The translations under genes and the position numbers were made by a program. DNA of 7,936 nt from Eubacterium sp. (GTDB taxonomy: Bacteria > Bacillota > Clostridia > Lachnospirales > Lachnospiraceae). Location of the stretch: positions 1 to 7,936 of the forward strand of contig JAFZXD010000176.1 of the NCBI GenBank assembly GCA_017616955.1, written 5' to 3'. The notes under the pieces are model-generated. The model worked only from the letters and a program-made list of their open reading frames with translations, was not told the origin of the DNA and ran no database searches. Every line of letters starts with the position of its first letter. Position 1 is the first letter of the stretch. Below are positions 1 through 6,534 of the stretch, piece after piece.

Positions 1-197
1 TTTTCGAAGGCAAATATGAATTTCTTACATGTCTTGTGGAATAGTGAATGATCATGCTCAATATAAGCGAAAATCGGAGAGTGTCAAAACAAAAAAAGCA
101 ACAAAATACGCCGTCGTGATTCTTTGCATCCGGACTATTTTTTTAAAAATTCATAAATGCTAAGCTTGGTACATCTCACGAGAAAGGAGTAAAAATT
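1..197 (+). other. Leader region upstream of the pilus operon
   Basis: No convincing gene is visible in this stretch. It is AT-rich, with a T-run followed by an A-run around 138-149 just upstream of the first gene. A promoter for the operon probably lies here, but I could not find a clear -35/-10 pair with normal spacing. The best partial matches are TTTGCA at 123-128 followed by an AT-rich stretch, and TTGTGG at 34-39 with CAATAT at 59-64 (19-base spacer); neither is reliable. The first 44 bases hold a short open frame ending in TAG at 42-44 that could be the tail of an upstream gene, but it is too short to judge. No rho-independent terminator and no recognisable riboswitch core was seen. 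Confidence 0.4.
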
Positions 198-200
198 TTG
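183..200 (+). promoter_or_regulatory. Ribosome binding site and TTG start of tadZ-like gene
   Basis: AAAGGAG at 183-189 sits 8 bases before a TTG codon at 198-200. The frame opened by this TTG gives MKNFRIGICS, a natural beta-strand start for a receiver-like domain. The strong Shine-Dalgarno match at good spacing supports the rare start codon. TTG may lower translation of this first gene relative to the pilin gene downstream; that is inference. Confidence 0.75.
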
Positions 201-1160
201 AAAAATTTCCGAATAGGTATATGCAGCTCTGATACAGATTACAGTGTCGGACTTATGGACTATATTAATGCAGACAAATCACTGGGGATTAATGCAGTTA
301 TGTTTTCAAGCATGAATGCTCTGAGGGAATATCTGGAGATAGAGGACATGGATCTGGTACTGACAGATGATATTTCTGAGTGTTCTGTATCGCAGAAAGA
401 ATTGAGTTACTGCGGTGTAAGGGTGGCAGAGCTTACAGATTATCAGATGGTGGGATCACGAGACAGTACCTTAGTAGGAGAAGCTTGCATTTATAAATAT
501 CAACCCGTGAGTGTCATATGTAAGCTTATAAAGAAAGATCTTCTCACCGGCACCGACAGCAGTCGAAGGGTTGTCGAGTGTTTAGGAGTATATTCGCCTT
601 TGGGTCGTTGCGGCAAGACACGGCTGGCAAAAACCCTGGCCGGATATGATGAGGTGAGAGGCGGACTTTACATAGAAATGGAGGATTGTAGTCAGAATAT
701 GAGTGGACTGTATAGCAATATTCTCTATTTGTTAAAGAGTAGATCACCGGAGCTTGAGGAGAGTGTCAACGCTGAAATTATTACAGATTCAGGTATTGGA
801 AACCTCTATCTGTCGGGAACGTATGTAGATACGCGAGATGTTACAAAAGAAGATATGAAGATGTTACTTGACACAATTCTCAAGACCGGGCGATTCACCA
901 GTATAGTCTGCGACATAGGAGGAGCGGCATTTAATGATCTGTCGATCCTTGATGTTTTCGATCATATATATATGCCGGTACTGGATGATCCGATATCAAC
1001 AAACAAACTGGAAATATTTATGAAGTACATGAAGGACACAGGAAATGCCAATATTCTCAGAAAGATAAATACGGTTCATGTGCCGGATGCCGAGGCGTTC
1101 AGCAATGAACTGATAAGAGCGGTGTGGAGACTTAGGAGCGGAGATGAAGAATGGAGCTGA
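198..1160 (+). CDS. tadZ: TadZ/CpaE-like pilus localisation ATPase
   Basis: A 320-residue protein resembling TadZ/CpaE, the ParA/MinD-related proteins that place the Tad pilus machine in the cell. Residues about 1-115 look like an atypical receiver-type domain (strand FRIGICSSD at 4-12, acidic patch DLVLTDD at 52-58) and end with a KYQPVSVI segment (100-107) that I recall as typical of this Firmicutes group. The second half resembles a P-loop NTPase: VYSPLGRCGKTRLA at 131-144 with Lys140/Thr141, and a Walker B-like SIVCDIGG at 235-242 with Asp239. The first lysine of the classic deviant Walker A (KGGxGKT) is Leu here and the middle glycine is Arg, so ATPase activity may be weak or altered. 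The start is TTG at 198, chosen for its ribosome site. The 3' end overlaps tadA by 10 bases, indicating a shared transcript. The family call is fairly firm; the positioning role is inferred from relatives. Confidence 0.75.
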   Translation: MKNFRIGICSSDTDYSVGLMDYINADKSLGINAVMFSSMNALREYLEIEDMDLVLTDDISECSVSQKELSYCGVRVAELTDYQMVGSRDSTLVGEACIYKYQPVSVICKLIKKDLLTGTDSSRRVVECLGVYSPLGRCGKTRLAKTLAGYDEVRGGLYIEMEDCSQNMSGLYSNILYLLKSRSPELEESVNAEIITDSGIGNLYLSGTYVDTRDVTKEDMKMLLDTILKTGRFTSIVCDIGGAAFNDLSILDVFDHIYMPVLDDPISTNKLEIFMKYMKDTGNANILRKINTVHVPDAEAFSNELIRAVWRLRSGDEEWS

Positions 1161-2386
1161 ATATAAAACAGAAGATTAAGGAAAATGTCATGGCAGGGAT
1201 AAACCTCAGCGGTGAGATAAATGATGAAGATGTCATGACAGTTATTGACAAATGTATTCTGGCCGAATTCAAGGATTCATATGTTCCGCTGAAAGAACGG
1301 ATAAATCTGAGGAATGAGATATTCAATTCTATAAGGAAGATGGATATCCTTTCGGAATTTCTGGAAGACGACGAGATAACAGAAATCATGATAAACGGAC
1401 CGATGGATATTTTCTATGAAAAAGCAGGTAGATTGTATAAGTCAGATAAATCCTTCGAAAGTACCGAAAGGCTGATGACAGTTATTCAACAGATTGTTGG
1501 AGAAGCCAACAGAATGGTAAATGAATCAAATCCCATAGTAGATTCGATTCTTAAGGATGGTTCAAGAGTAAACATCGTTTTGAAAGGGGTATCCGTAGAT
1601 GGTTCTGCGGTAACTATCCGTAAGTTTCCCAAAGAAACTATGAATATGGAAAAGCTGATAGCACTGGAGTCCCTGGATGAAAAAGTTGCGGAGTTTTTGG
1701 GAATGCTGGTGGCATCCGGGTACAACATTTTTATAAGTGGAGGAACCGGCGCCGGAAAGACAACATTTCTAAGTGCACTGACACAGTACATACCGGAGGG
1801 TGAGAGGGTTGTTACTATAGAAGACAGTGCGGAACTCAAAGTAAACGGAGTAAAAAATCTGGTAAGACTTGAAGCAAGAAATGCCAATGTTGAAGGAAAA
1901 AACATGATAACCATACGTGATCTCATTAAATGTAGTCTGAGAATGAGACCATCCCAAATCATAGTCGGTGAGGTGAGAGATGCAGCAGCTATAGATATGC
2001 TGCAGGCTATGAATACGGGACATGACGGAAGTCTCTCGACGGGACATGCAAACTCCGGACATGAAATGCTTATGAGACTTGAGGCGATGGTTCTTATGGG
2101 AGCGGACCTTCCTTTAAAGGCAGTTCGACAACAGATAGCATCAGCGATAGATATTGTGGTTCATTTGGGAAGATTAAGGGACAGATCAAGGAGAGTTTTG
2201 GAAATCAGAGAGGTGATAGGAATGGAAAATGAAGAGATCGTAACAAAGGAATTGTTTAGATTCGTTGAGACCGGCTCGGATAAATCAAGAATTCATGGTG
2301 AGCTGCAAAAAATTAATGATCTGATGAATGTTGGGAAGCTCATGAATGCGGGTTATTTCGAGGTCTATAGGGAGAAGTATGTTTAA
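1151..2386 (+). CDS. tadA: TadA/CpaF-family type IV pilus assembly ATPase
   Basis: A 411-residue secretion ATPase of the GspE/VirB11 superfamily, TadA/CpaF branch. It would hydrolyse ATP at the cytoplasmic face to drive pilin assembly through the TadB/TadC platform. The motifs appear in the expected order: an N-terminal domain with DDEITEIMINGP (73-84), Walker A GGTGAGKT (197-204, Lys203), the Asp-box region VTIEDSAEL (221-229, Glu224), an arginine-containing stretch EARNANVEG (241-249), Walker B QIIVGEVR (269-276, Glu274), and the His box NTGHDGSLSTGHANS (288-302). All catalytic motifs look intact and the length suits a compact CpaF. The start is ATG 1151 with GGAG at 1140-1143; it overlaps the preceding gene by 10 bases, consistent with translational coupling. 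The C-terminal 40 residues are charged and less recognisable. The call is very secure. Confidence 0.96.
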   Translation: MELNIKQKIKENVMAGINLSGEINDEDVMTVIDKCILAEFKDSYVPLKERINLRNEIFNSIRKMDILSEFLEDDEITEIMINGPMDIFYEKAGRLYKSDKSFESTERLMTVIQQIVGEANRMVNESNPIVDSILKDGSRVNIVLKGVSVDGSAVTIRKFPKETMNMEKLIALESLDEKVAEFLGMLVASGYNIFISGGTGAGKTTFLSALTQYIPEGERVVTIEDSAELKVNGVKNLVRLEARNANVEGKNMITIRDLIKCSLRMRPSQIIVGEVRDAAAIDMLQAMNTGHDGSLSTGHANSGHEMLMRLEAMVLMGADLPLKAVRQQIASAIDIVVHLGRLRDRSRRVLEIREVIGMENEEIVTKELFRFVETGSDKSRIHGELQKINDLMNVGKLMNAGYFEVYREKYV

Positions 2387-3101
2387 GAAGTTTCATAGGG
2401 ATCATCTTGTGGGTATTCTTTGGGCACTGATTCTGACAATAGGCGTCGCATACATCTTCTACAATTCGGTATTTGGAATTCCTGTAGGAATTGGAGTTGG
2501 AATATATGGATACAGAGCAGAAATGAAAAGGGCTGCAGTCCGTAAGGAGCGAAAGATTCTCGATCAGTTTAAGAACATGATCATAGCCATGCAGAGTGCA
2601 TTGGAAGCGGGAAACTCTATGGAGAATGCGCTTATGTCTGCAGGACGAGATTTGAAAAAAATGTATTCGGAAGATTCTGAGATGCTGGTTCAGATAAGGT
2701 TGGTAGAGAAGAAACTAAGACTGAATGTGCCATTTGAAAAAGCTTTAAATGAAATGGCTGACAATATCGAATATGAAGAAGTGCGGGATTTTGTGAACGT
2801 CATAACCATCATAAAGAGAACAGGTGGAAATGCCATAAAAGTTATTAAAGATACGGTAGATAAGCTTGTTTCCGAGATTGAACTGAGACAGGAACTGGAG
2901 GTAATGGTAGCGGCGAAAAAACTGGAACAGCAAGTGATGATTTATATGCCCGCATTTATCGTTTTATTTCTCAGAACAACAAATAAAGGATTCATGGATC
3001 CTCTTTATGACAGCATGGTAGGCGCCGGAATCATGACGGTTGTGGTTGTGGCAAATGTACTGGCAGACATGCTGGGTAAGAAAATAGTAAATATACATTA
3101 A
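2379..3101 (+). CDS. tadB: TadB-like inner membrane platform protein (T2SSF domain)
   Basis: A 240-residue membrane protein of the GspF/TadB type. It has one or two hydrophobic segments at the N-terminus (about 8-28 and 31-44), then a cytoplasmic helical T2SSF domain (about 60-185) with recognisable pieces: MIIAMQSALEAGNSMENAL (67-85), PFEKALNEMA (118-127) and IIKRTGGNAIKVI (144-156). Two C-terminal membrane segments follow (about 186-199 and 211-231). TadB proteins pair with TadC to form the membrane platform on which the TadA ATPase acts. I chose ATG 2379, giving MFKKFHRDH, which overlaps the tadA stop by 8 bases and has GGGAG at 2370-2374, though only 4 bases ahead. An in-frame ATG at 2346, with GGGAAG upstream, would add 11 residues and cannot be excluded. 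The next gene starts 19 bases after the stop. Confidence 0.88.
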   Translation: MFKKFHRDHLVGILWALILTIGVAYIFYNSVFGIPVGIGVGIYGYRAEMKRAAVRKERKILDQFKNMIIAMQSALEAGNSMENALMSAGRDLKKMYSEDSEMLVQIRLVEKKLRLNVPFEKALNEMADNIEYEEVRDFVNVITIIKRTGGNAIKVIKDTVDKLVSEIELRQELEVMVAAKKLEQQVMIYMPAFIVLFLRTTNKGFMDPLYDSMVGAGIMTVVVVANVLADMLGKKIVNIH

Positions 3102-3120
3102 ATGGGAGACGGAGAAAAGG

Positions 3121-4521
3121 ATGGCAAGATATGCAGCATTAACAATAGTGTTGATCATCGCGGTACTCGCTGTGATCAGCCGCAAGAACTATAGCAAGTA
3201 TAAGGATGGAAGAGGACCGTTTTGGAGTACAGCCGAACTGGTAGCTTCTTTTATCCCTGTGGAGCGGATGAGTCAGCTTAAGAGTATCATCCGGAAGACA
3301 AAAGTTTTAAACAGTTCATCTCTTGAGGAGCAGGCGAAATCGGTAGCGGTCAGCCTGGTCCGGAAGTTTATTATAGGTGCTTTATCGTTATCGATACTGG
3401 TATTCGGGCTTAGTTTTATACCTGAAAAAAGTATAGACAGGAGTACATTTGAACGACCGGAAGCAGGCGCTTCTTCAAACTATGTGGATCTTGAATTAGT
3501 AGATGAAATATCAAAAAGCCGAGAGACATATCAGATGGAAGTTCATCCCAGAGAACTGACGGATGTGGAATTTGAAGAAGCAGTAGAAAAAGCAAAAAAA
3601 TTCATCGATTCCCATATGCTTTTAAAAAATATATCAAAAGATAAAGTTACCGGGAACTTGTTCTTCCCCACCGGAGATGAAACGGGAGCACTGAGGATCA
3701 GCTGGGAAACCAGCAGTCCGGATGTAATAAACAATTCCGGAAAGGTGACAACTGATGCTTCCCGGGAACCGGTCGTTGTGGATATCTATGCAACGATAAA
3801 AGACGAAAACCATAAGGATGTCTACGAGACTTCGGTAACTGTAGTGTCAGATGAAAATCTAAGCAATTCCGAAAAGGCAAAGGTCGCAATACTGGAAATT
3901 GAAGGGAGGAACAGGTCAGATTCGGAGCTTAGTATACCTGACGTAATAGACGGAGTGAAGGTTGGTAGAAAAATTAATACCAGGAGCGAGATACTTCTTC
4001 GGGTTTTGGTTATCGGCTGTTTTGTCATCGGACTATATTCATTGCTTAGTATAAGCAGAATGAAGGAGGCCGGAGACAAGAGGGATGCGGAAATAAGCGA
4101 TGCGTATTACGGGTTCATCAACAGGTTGACGATTTACATAGGAGCGGGACTATCCATCCGAGATGCTATGAGATCGGCTGCGAAAAATGAACGGTGTGAA
4201 AGTCTTGTTCAGGAGATAGAATTCTCACTCAACAAGGTGTCATCCGGAATATCGGAGCAGCGGGTTTTTACAGAGCTGGGAAATAACCTGGGATCACAGG
4301 ATTATATGAGACTGATGTCTCTTATCTCTCAGAATATTGAATATGGTAATTCCAATCTGCTCAAACTGTTGGATGATGAAGTAAAGTCGGGATATTTTTC
4401 AAAAAAAGAATATATGAGAAAGAAAGGTGAGCAGGCTTCGGAGAAGCTTCTCTTACCGACGACGATTTTACTTATGCTGGTAATAATGATCGTGATGTAT
4501 CCGGCGTTTGTATCAATCTAG
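3121..4521 (+). CDS. tadC: TadC-like platform protein with Ig-like extracytoplasmic insertion
   Basis: A 466-residue protein, much longer than a usual TadC of about 300. The C-terminal part (about 325-463) is a T2SSF domain: YYGFINRLTIYIGAGLSIRDAM (starting at 329), then a final membrane segment beginning KLLLPTTILL (442-451) and ending at PAF (461-463). The N-terminus has a membrane segment at about 5-20, a cytoplasmic stretch, and another membrane segment at about 83-101. A loop of roughly 190 residues (102-289) follows before a third segment at about 290-310. By hydrophobicity the loop should lie outside the membrane. Residues about 166-243 resemble an atrophied bacterial Ig-like domain: NLFFPT at 179-184, LRISWETSSPDVINNSGKV at 191-209, then VVVDIYATIKDENHK (218-232) and SVTVV (238-242). 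The start is ATG 3121 with GGAG at 3111-3114. TadC identity rests on the C-terminal domain and the position after tadB; the Ig assignment is by motif only. Confidence 0.87.
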   Translation: MARYAALTIVLIIAVLAVISRKNYSKYKDGRGPFWSTAELVASFIPVERMSQLKSIIRKTKVLNSSSLEEQAKSVAVSLVRKFIIGALSLSILVFGLSFIPEKSIDRSTFERPEAGASSNYVDLELVDEISKSRETYQMEVHPRELTDVEFEEAVEKAKKFIDSHMLLKNISKDKVTGNLFFPTGDETGALRISWETSSPDVINNSGKVTTDASREPVVVDIYATIKDENHKDVYETSVTVVSDENLSNSEKAKVAILEIEGRNRSDSELSIPDVIDGVKVGRKINTRSEILLRVLVIGCFVIGLYSLLSISRMKEAGDKRDAEISDAYYGFINRLTIYIGAGLSIRDAMRSAAKNERCESLVQEIEFSLNKVSSGISEQRVFTELGNNLGSQDYMRLMSLISQNIEYGNSNLLKLLDDEVKSGYFSKKEYMRKKGEQASEKLLLPTTILLMLVIMIVMYPAFVSI

Positions 4522-4530
4522 AAAAGTATG

Positions 4531-4548
4531 TAAGGAGGAAAACTCATG
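4531..4548 (+). promoter_or_regulatory. Very strong ribosome binding site of the pilin gene
   Basis: TAAGGAGG at 4531-4538 is a full match to the anti-Shine-Dalgarno end of typical 16S rRNA, 7 bases before ATG 4546. It is one of the two best ribosome sites in the window, the other serving the DUF6382-type gene. It fits a major subunit needed in higher amounts than the machine proteins. Confidence 0.85.
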
Positions 4549-4746
4549 GATGAATTATTATTCAACATCCAAAACAAGGTAAGGCAGGCAACAAAGGATA
4601 ACAAGGGAGTAGCTACAATTGAGATTATATTGATTCTGGTTGTTGTTCTTATTGGGCTTGTAGTAGTTTTTAAAGGTCAGGCAGCAGAGCTTTTGACTAA
4701 GATATGGAAAGCGGTTACCGAAGGGGCGAGCTCGGTAACAGGTTAA
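4546..4746 (+). CDS. flp: Flp1-like type IVb pilin (major subunit candidate)
   Basis: A 66-residue pilin precursor. Residues 1-21 form a hydrophilic leader (MDELLFNIQNKVRQATKDNKG) rich in Lys, Asn and Asp. It is followed by VATIEIILILVVVLIGLVVV (22-41), one uninterrupted hydrophobic helix. The predicted prepilin peptidase cut is after Gly21, leaving Val1 with Glu at mature position 5 (Glu26), the hallmark glutamate of type IV pilins. The mature subunit would be only 45 residues, typical of Flp pilins, with a short tail containing KIWKAV and a small Gly/Ser-rich end. This is the expected major filament subunit, assembled by TadA/B/C. It lies 24 bases after tadC and has an exceptionally strong ribosome site. 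A 69-base spacer separates it from the next gene. Similarity is to the Flp1-like group of Firmicutes more than to the Flp/Fap pilins of Proteobacteria, judged by eye. Confidence 0.88.
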   Translation: MDELLFNIQNKVRQATKDNKGVATIEIILILVVVLIGLVVVFKGQAAELLTKIWKAVTEGASSVTG

Positions 4747-4815
4747 TACATCAGTTTGTCTGATACAGAGAAATAAAGATTTTCAAGAGTTTCAAGATAG
4801 CGGAGGAAAAAGCTA

Positions 4816-6306
4816 ATGAACAATAAAGGATATGTAACGATCTTCATATCTATGGTGCTGGTGGTAATGCTGGTCGTTGCAATGGCTGTAATCAGGATAA
4901 ACAGGCAGAGTTATGCACGGACCAAAGCCTCGACATCTCTGAGCAGTGCAATGTCCGGTGAGCTGGCAAATTATGACAGATATATATTCGATCGTTACCA
5001 TATCCTTTTATTGGATAAAAACGCAAATGGATCAGGAGAAGGTTCTCTCGAGGAAGCAGTAAAGAATTCACTTTGTTATGACCTTGGAGAAGAATTCAGC
5101 GTGAATAGTGTTGAACTCGCAGGGACAACGGGGATAGTTGATAATGATTGCTCGGAATTTAAAAGACAGATAAATCAGAACTTTAAATATGAAGTTGCTG
5201 AATACACTATCGAGAAAATAATGAATAAAACAAATGGAAAAGATGATCCGGTTGATCAGGAAACTATCCAGAATATAGATTATCAGATCAGTAGTGAACA
5301 GGCCGAGATAGAAGGAAAACAGGAATCTGCGGAAGGAGGAGATTCGCAGAGTTCTGAAAGTGATGGTAGCTCCGGGAATTCGAACGAGACAGACAGTGAA
5401 AAAGATAAAAAGAAAAAGAAGGAAGAGGATCCCAGAAAAATTCTTAAAAAATATACTGATGCAGGTATAGCGAATATTCTGTTGCCCGAAGATGCAGATC
5501 TGAGTGCAAATGTAATATCCGAAAGCGGACTTCCGTCGGATCTTTCTTCAGGAAGCAAACTTACTCCAATCAGAACAGATTTTAATGATATGGATACTAT
5601 GGAACTGGATTCTGTAGAAGCTAATGGATGGAGTTCGTCACTGGTAAATGATGCAGAAGGAATAACTTATGCCGGCCAGTATTTTAACTGTCTGACAGAC
5701 AAGAGGTATGACGATACATATCTGAATCTTGAGATGGAATATATTCTGGCAGGAGAAAAAAACGACAATGCCAACTACAAAAAGGTTGTGGATGAGATTA
5801 TTCTGGTGAGATTTGGCTTTAATACAGCATACATACTGACTGATGCAACAAAAATGGCAAGGTGCGAGGCACTGGCAGCAGCAATCAGTTCTGCTGTACC
5901 GGTAATGCAGCCGGTGGTCAAGTTTCTTCTTGCAGGATGCTGGGCATACATTGAAAGTGTTGCGGATGTTTACAGGCTGGTCAGGAATCATAAAGTTCCG
6001 TATGTGAAAACTGCGGAGACTTGGATGACCGATTTCAACAGTCTTGCAAATCTTGAAAGTCTTGCAGGTGACAGTACTGAAGGAGAAGAAGGTCTTGGGT
6101 ATAAAGAGTATCTAATGATACTTATGGCACTTACAGGTAAGGAAAAGTATTACAGAATGTTAGATCTTATGCAGATGAATGCAAATCATAACAGCAAGAG
6201 TTCATATCGTATCGGAATAAAGGATTGTATAATAGCTTATGGAATAGATGCGGAGATCGTTTATGACGGAAGAACATTTGCGCTACATGAAGAAGCAGGA
6301 TACTAA
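4816..6306 (+). CDS. DUF5702-type Tad-locus protein with pilin-like N-terminus
   Basis: A 496-residue protein that matches my memory of the DUF5702 family, found beside Tad genes in Lachnospiraceae; its function is not established. The N-terminus is MNNKGYVTIF followed by a hydrophobic helix (about 7-27), like a prepilin but with Phe where pilins carry Glu at mature position 5. A family-like stretch ELANYDRYIFDRYHILLLD lies at 49-67. Residues about 158-205 are low complexity: Ser/Glu/Asp-rich, then five consecutive Lys (198-202). The C-terminal half has LNLEMEYILAGE (303-314), ILVRFGFNTAYIL (329-341), a run of small residues (351-374) and VPYVKTAETW (394-403), which I associate with this family. 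The helix would anchor it with the bulk outside the cell. The start is ATG 4816 with GGAGG at 4802-4806. It may be a large minor component or adhesin-like part; that is speculation. Confidence 0.8.
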   Translation: MNNKGYVTIFISMVLVVMLVVAMAVIRINRQSYARTKASTSLSSAMSGELANYDRYIFDRYHILLLDKNANGSGEGSLEEAVKNSLCYDLGEEFSVNSVELAGTTGIVDNDCSEFKRQINQNFKYEVAEYTIEKIMNKTNGKDDPVDQETIQNIDYQISSEQAEIEGKQESAEGGDSQSSESDGSSGNSNETDSEKDKKKKKEEDPRKILKKYTDAGIANILLPEDADLSANVISESGLPSDLSSGSKLTPIRTDFNDMDTMELDSVEANGWSSSLVNDAEGITYAGQYFNCLTDKRYDDTYLNLEMEYILAGEKNDNANYKKVVDEIILVRFGFNTAYILTDATKMARCEALAAAISSAVPVMQPVVKFLLAGCWAYIESVADVYRLVRNHKVPYVKTAETWMTDFNSLANLESLAGDSTEGEEGLGYKEYLMILMALTGKEKYYRMLDLMQMNANHNSKSSYRIGIKDCIIAYGIDAEIVYDGRTFALHEEAGY

Positions 6307-6320
6307 AATATAATACTTTT

Positions 6321-6474
6321 TTATGGCCGGGCGGACAGGTGTCTTCATATGAATGGACACCCTTACAATAAACTGTAATTACTAATTTTTATAGCCTCTT
6401 TGATGCAGATTATATCTTAAGACTTACTGAAGAGAGTCTTGAGGTGATGAGGACATCTATCCGACCGGCTATAA
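6321..6474. repeat. Long imperfect inverted repeat in the DUF5702-tadE gap
   Basis: The 228-base gap 6307-6534 holds no plausible gene but contains a striking inverted repeat. Positions 6321-6348 pair with 6447-6474 without any bulge: 23 Watson-Crick pairs and 3 G-U pairs, with only G6331/A6464 and C6336/A6459 unpaired. The core arms are GGCCGGGCGGA (6325-6335) and TCCGACCGGCT (6460-6470), GC-rich against AT-rich surroundings. The 98 bases between the arms contain a second hairpin at 6416-6443. TA dinucleotides flank at 6322-6323 and 6472-6473, as would fit a TA-targeting miniature element of about 150 bp. Since the repeat lies inside a likely operon, the transcript would also fold into a long stem. 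MITE-like insertion and structured RNA both remain open; no transposase is present. Confidence 0.7.
6416..6443 (+). other. Nested 9-bp hairpin inside the inverted repeat
   Basis: CTTAAGACT (6416-6424) pairs with AGTCTTGAG (6435-6443), nine pairs including one G-U, around a 10-base loop. It ends only three bases before the 3' arm of the outer long helix, so the two could stack coaxially in RNA. No T-run follows, so it is not a terminator. Confidence 0.55.
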
Positions 6475-6534
6475 CCGGACCAAAATAGTAACAACCCAGA
6501 TGCACCAATGCACTGTAGAACTTAGGGAGAGAGT

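Noticed and set aside
3..44. Open frame ending in TAG at 42-44, possible tail of an upstream gene (FEGKYEFLTCLVE)
   Set aside because: Only 13 residues are visible and another frame is also open to base 51, so coding status cannot be judged.
1486..1962. 158-residue open frame on the minus strand
   Set aside because: It lies wholly within tadA, whose motifs are intact. The translation has no recognisable domain, so it is a shadow of the real gene.
2346..2378. Upstream ATG at 2346 as the tadB start
   Set aside because: It would add 11 residues overlapping tadA by 41 bases. ATG 2379 gives a more typical N-terminus and the short overlap common in this operon, but the choice is not certain.
4747..4815. 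Small hairpin ATCAG/CTGAT (4750-4754 with 4760-4764) after the pilin gene, and a doubled TTTCAAGA (4781-4788, 4790-4797)
   Set aside because: The stem is only 5 bp with no T-run, so it is not a terminator. The short repeat is too small to interpret, although the spacer could still affect mRNA stability.
6323..6352. Mini-ORFs in the 228-base gap, such as MAGRTGVFI
   Set aside because: Nine to thirteen residues without a properly spaced ribosome site; better explained by the inverted repeat.
6307..6534. Cyclic di-GMP riboswitch in the gap, given the pilus context
   Set aside because: The conserved core of class I and the layout of class II that I know are not present.
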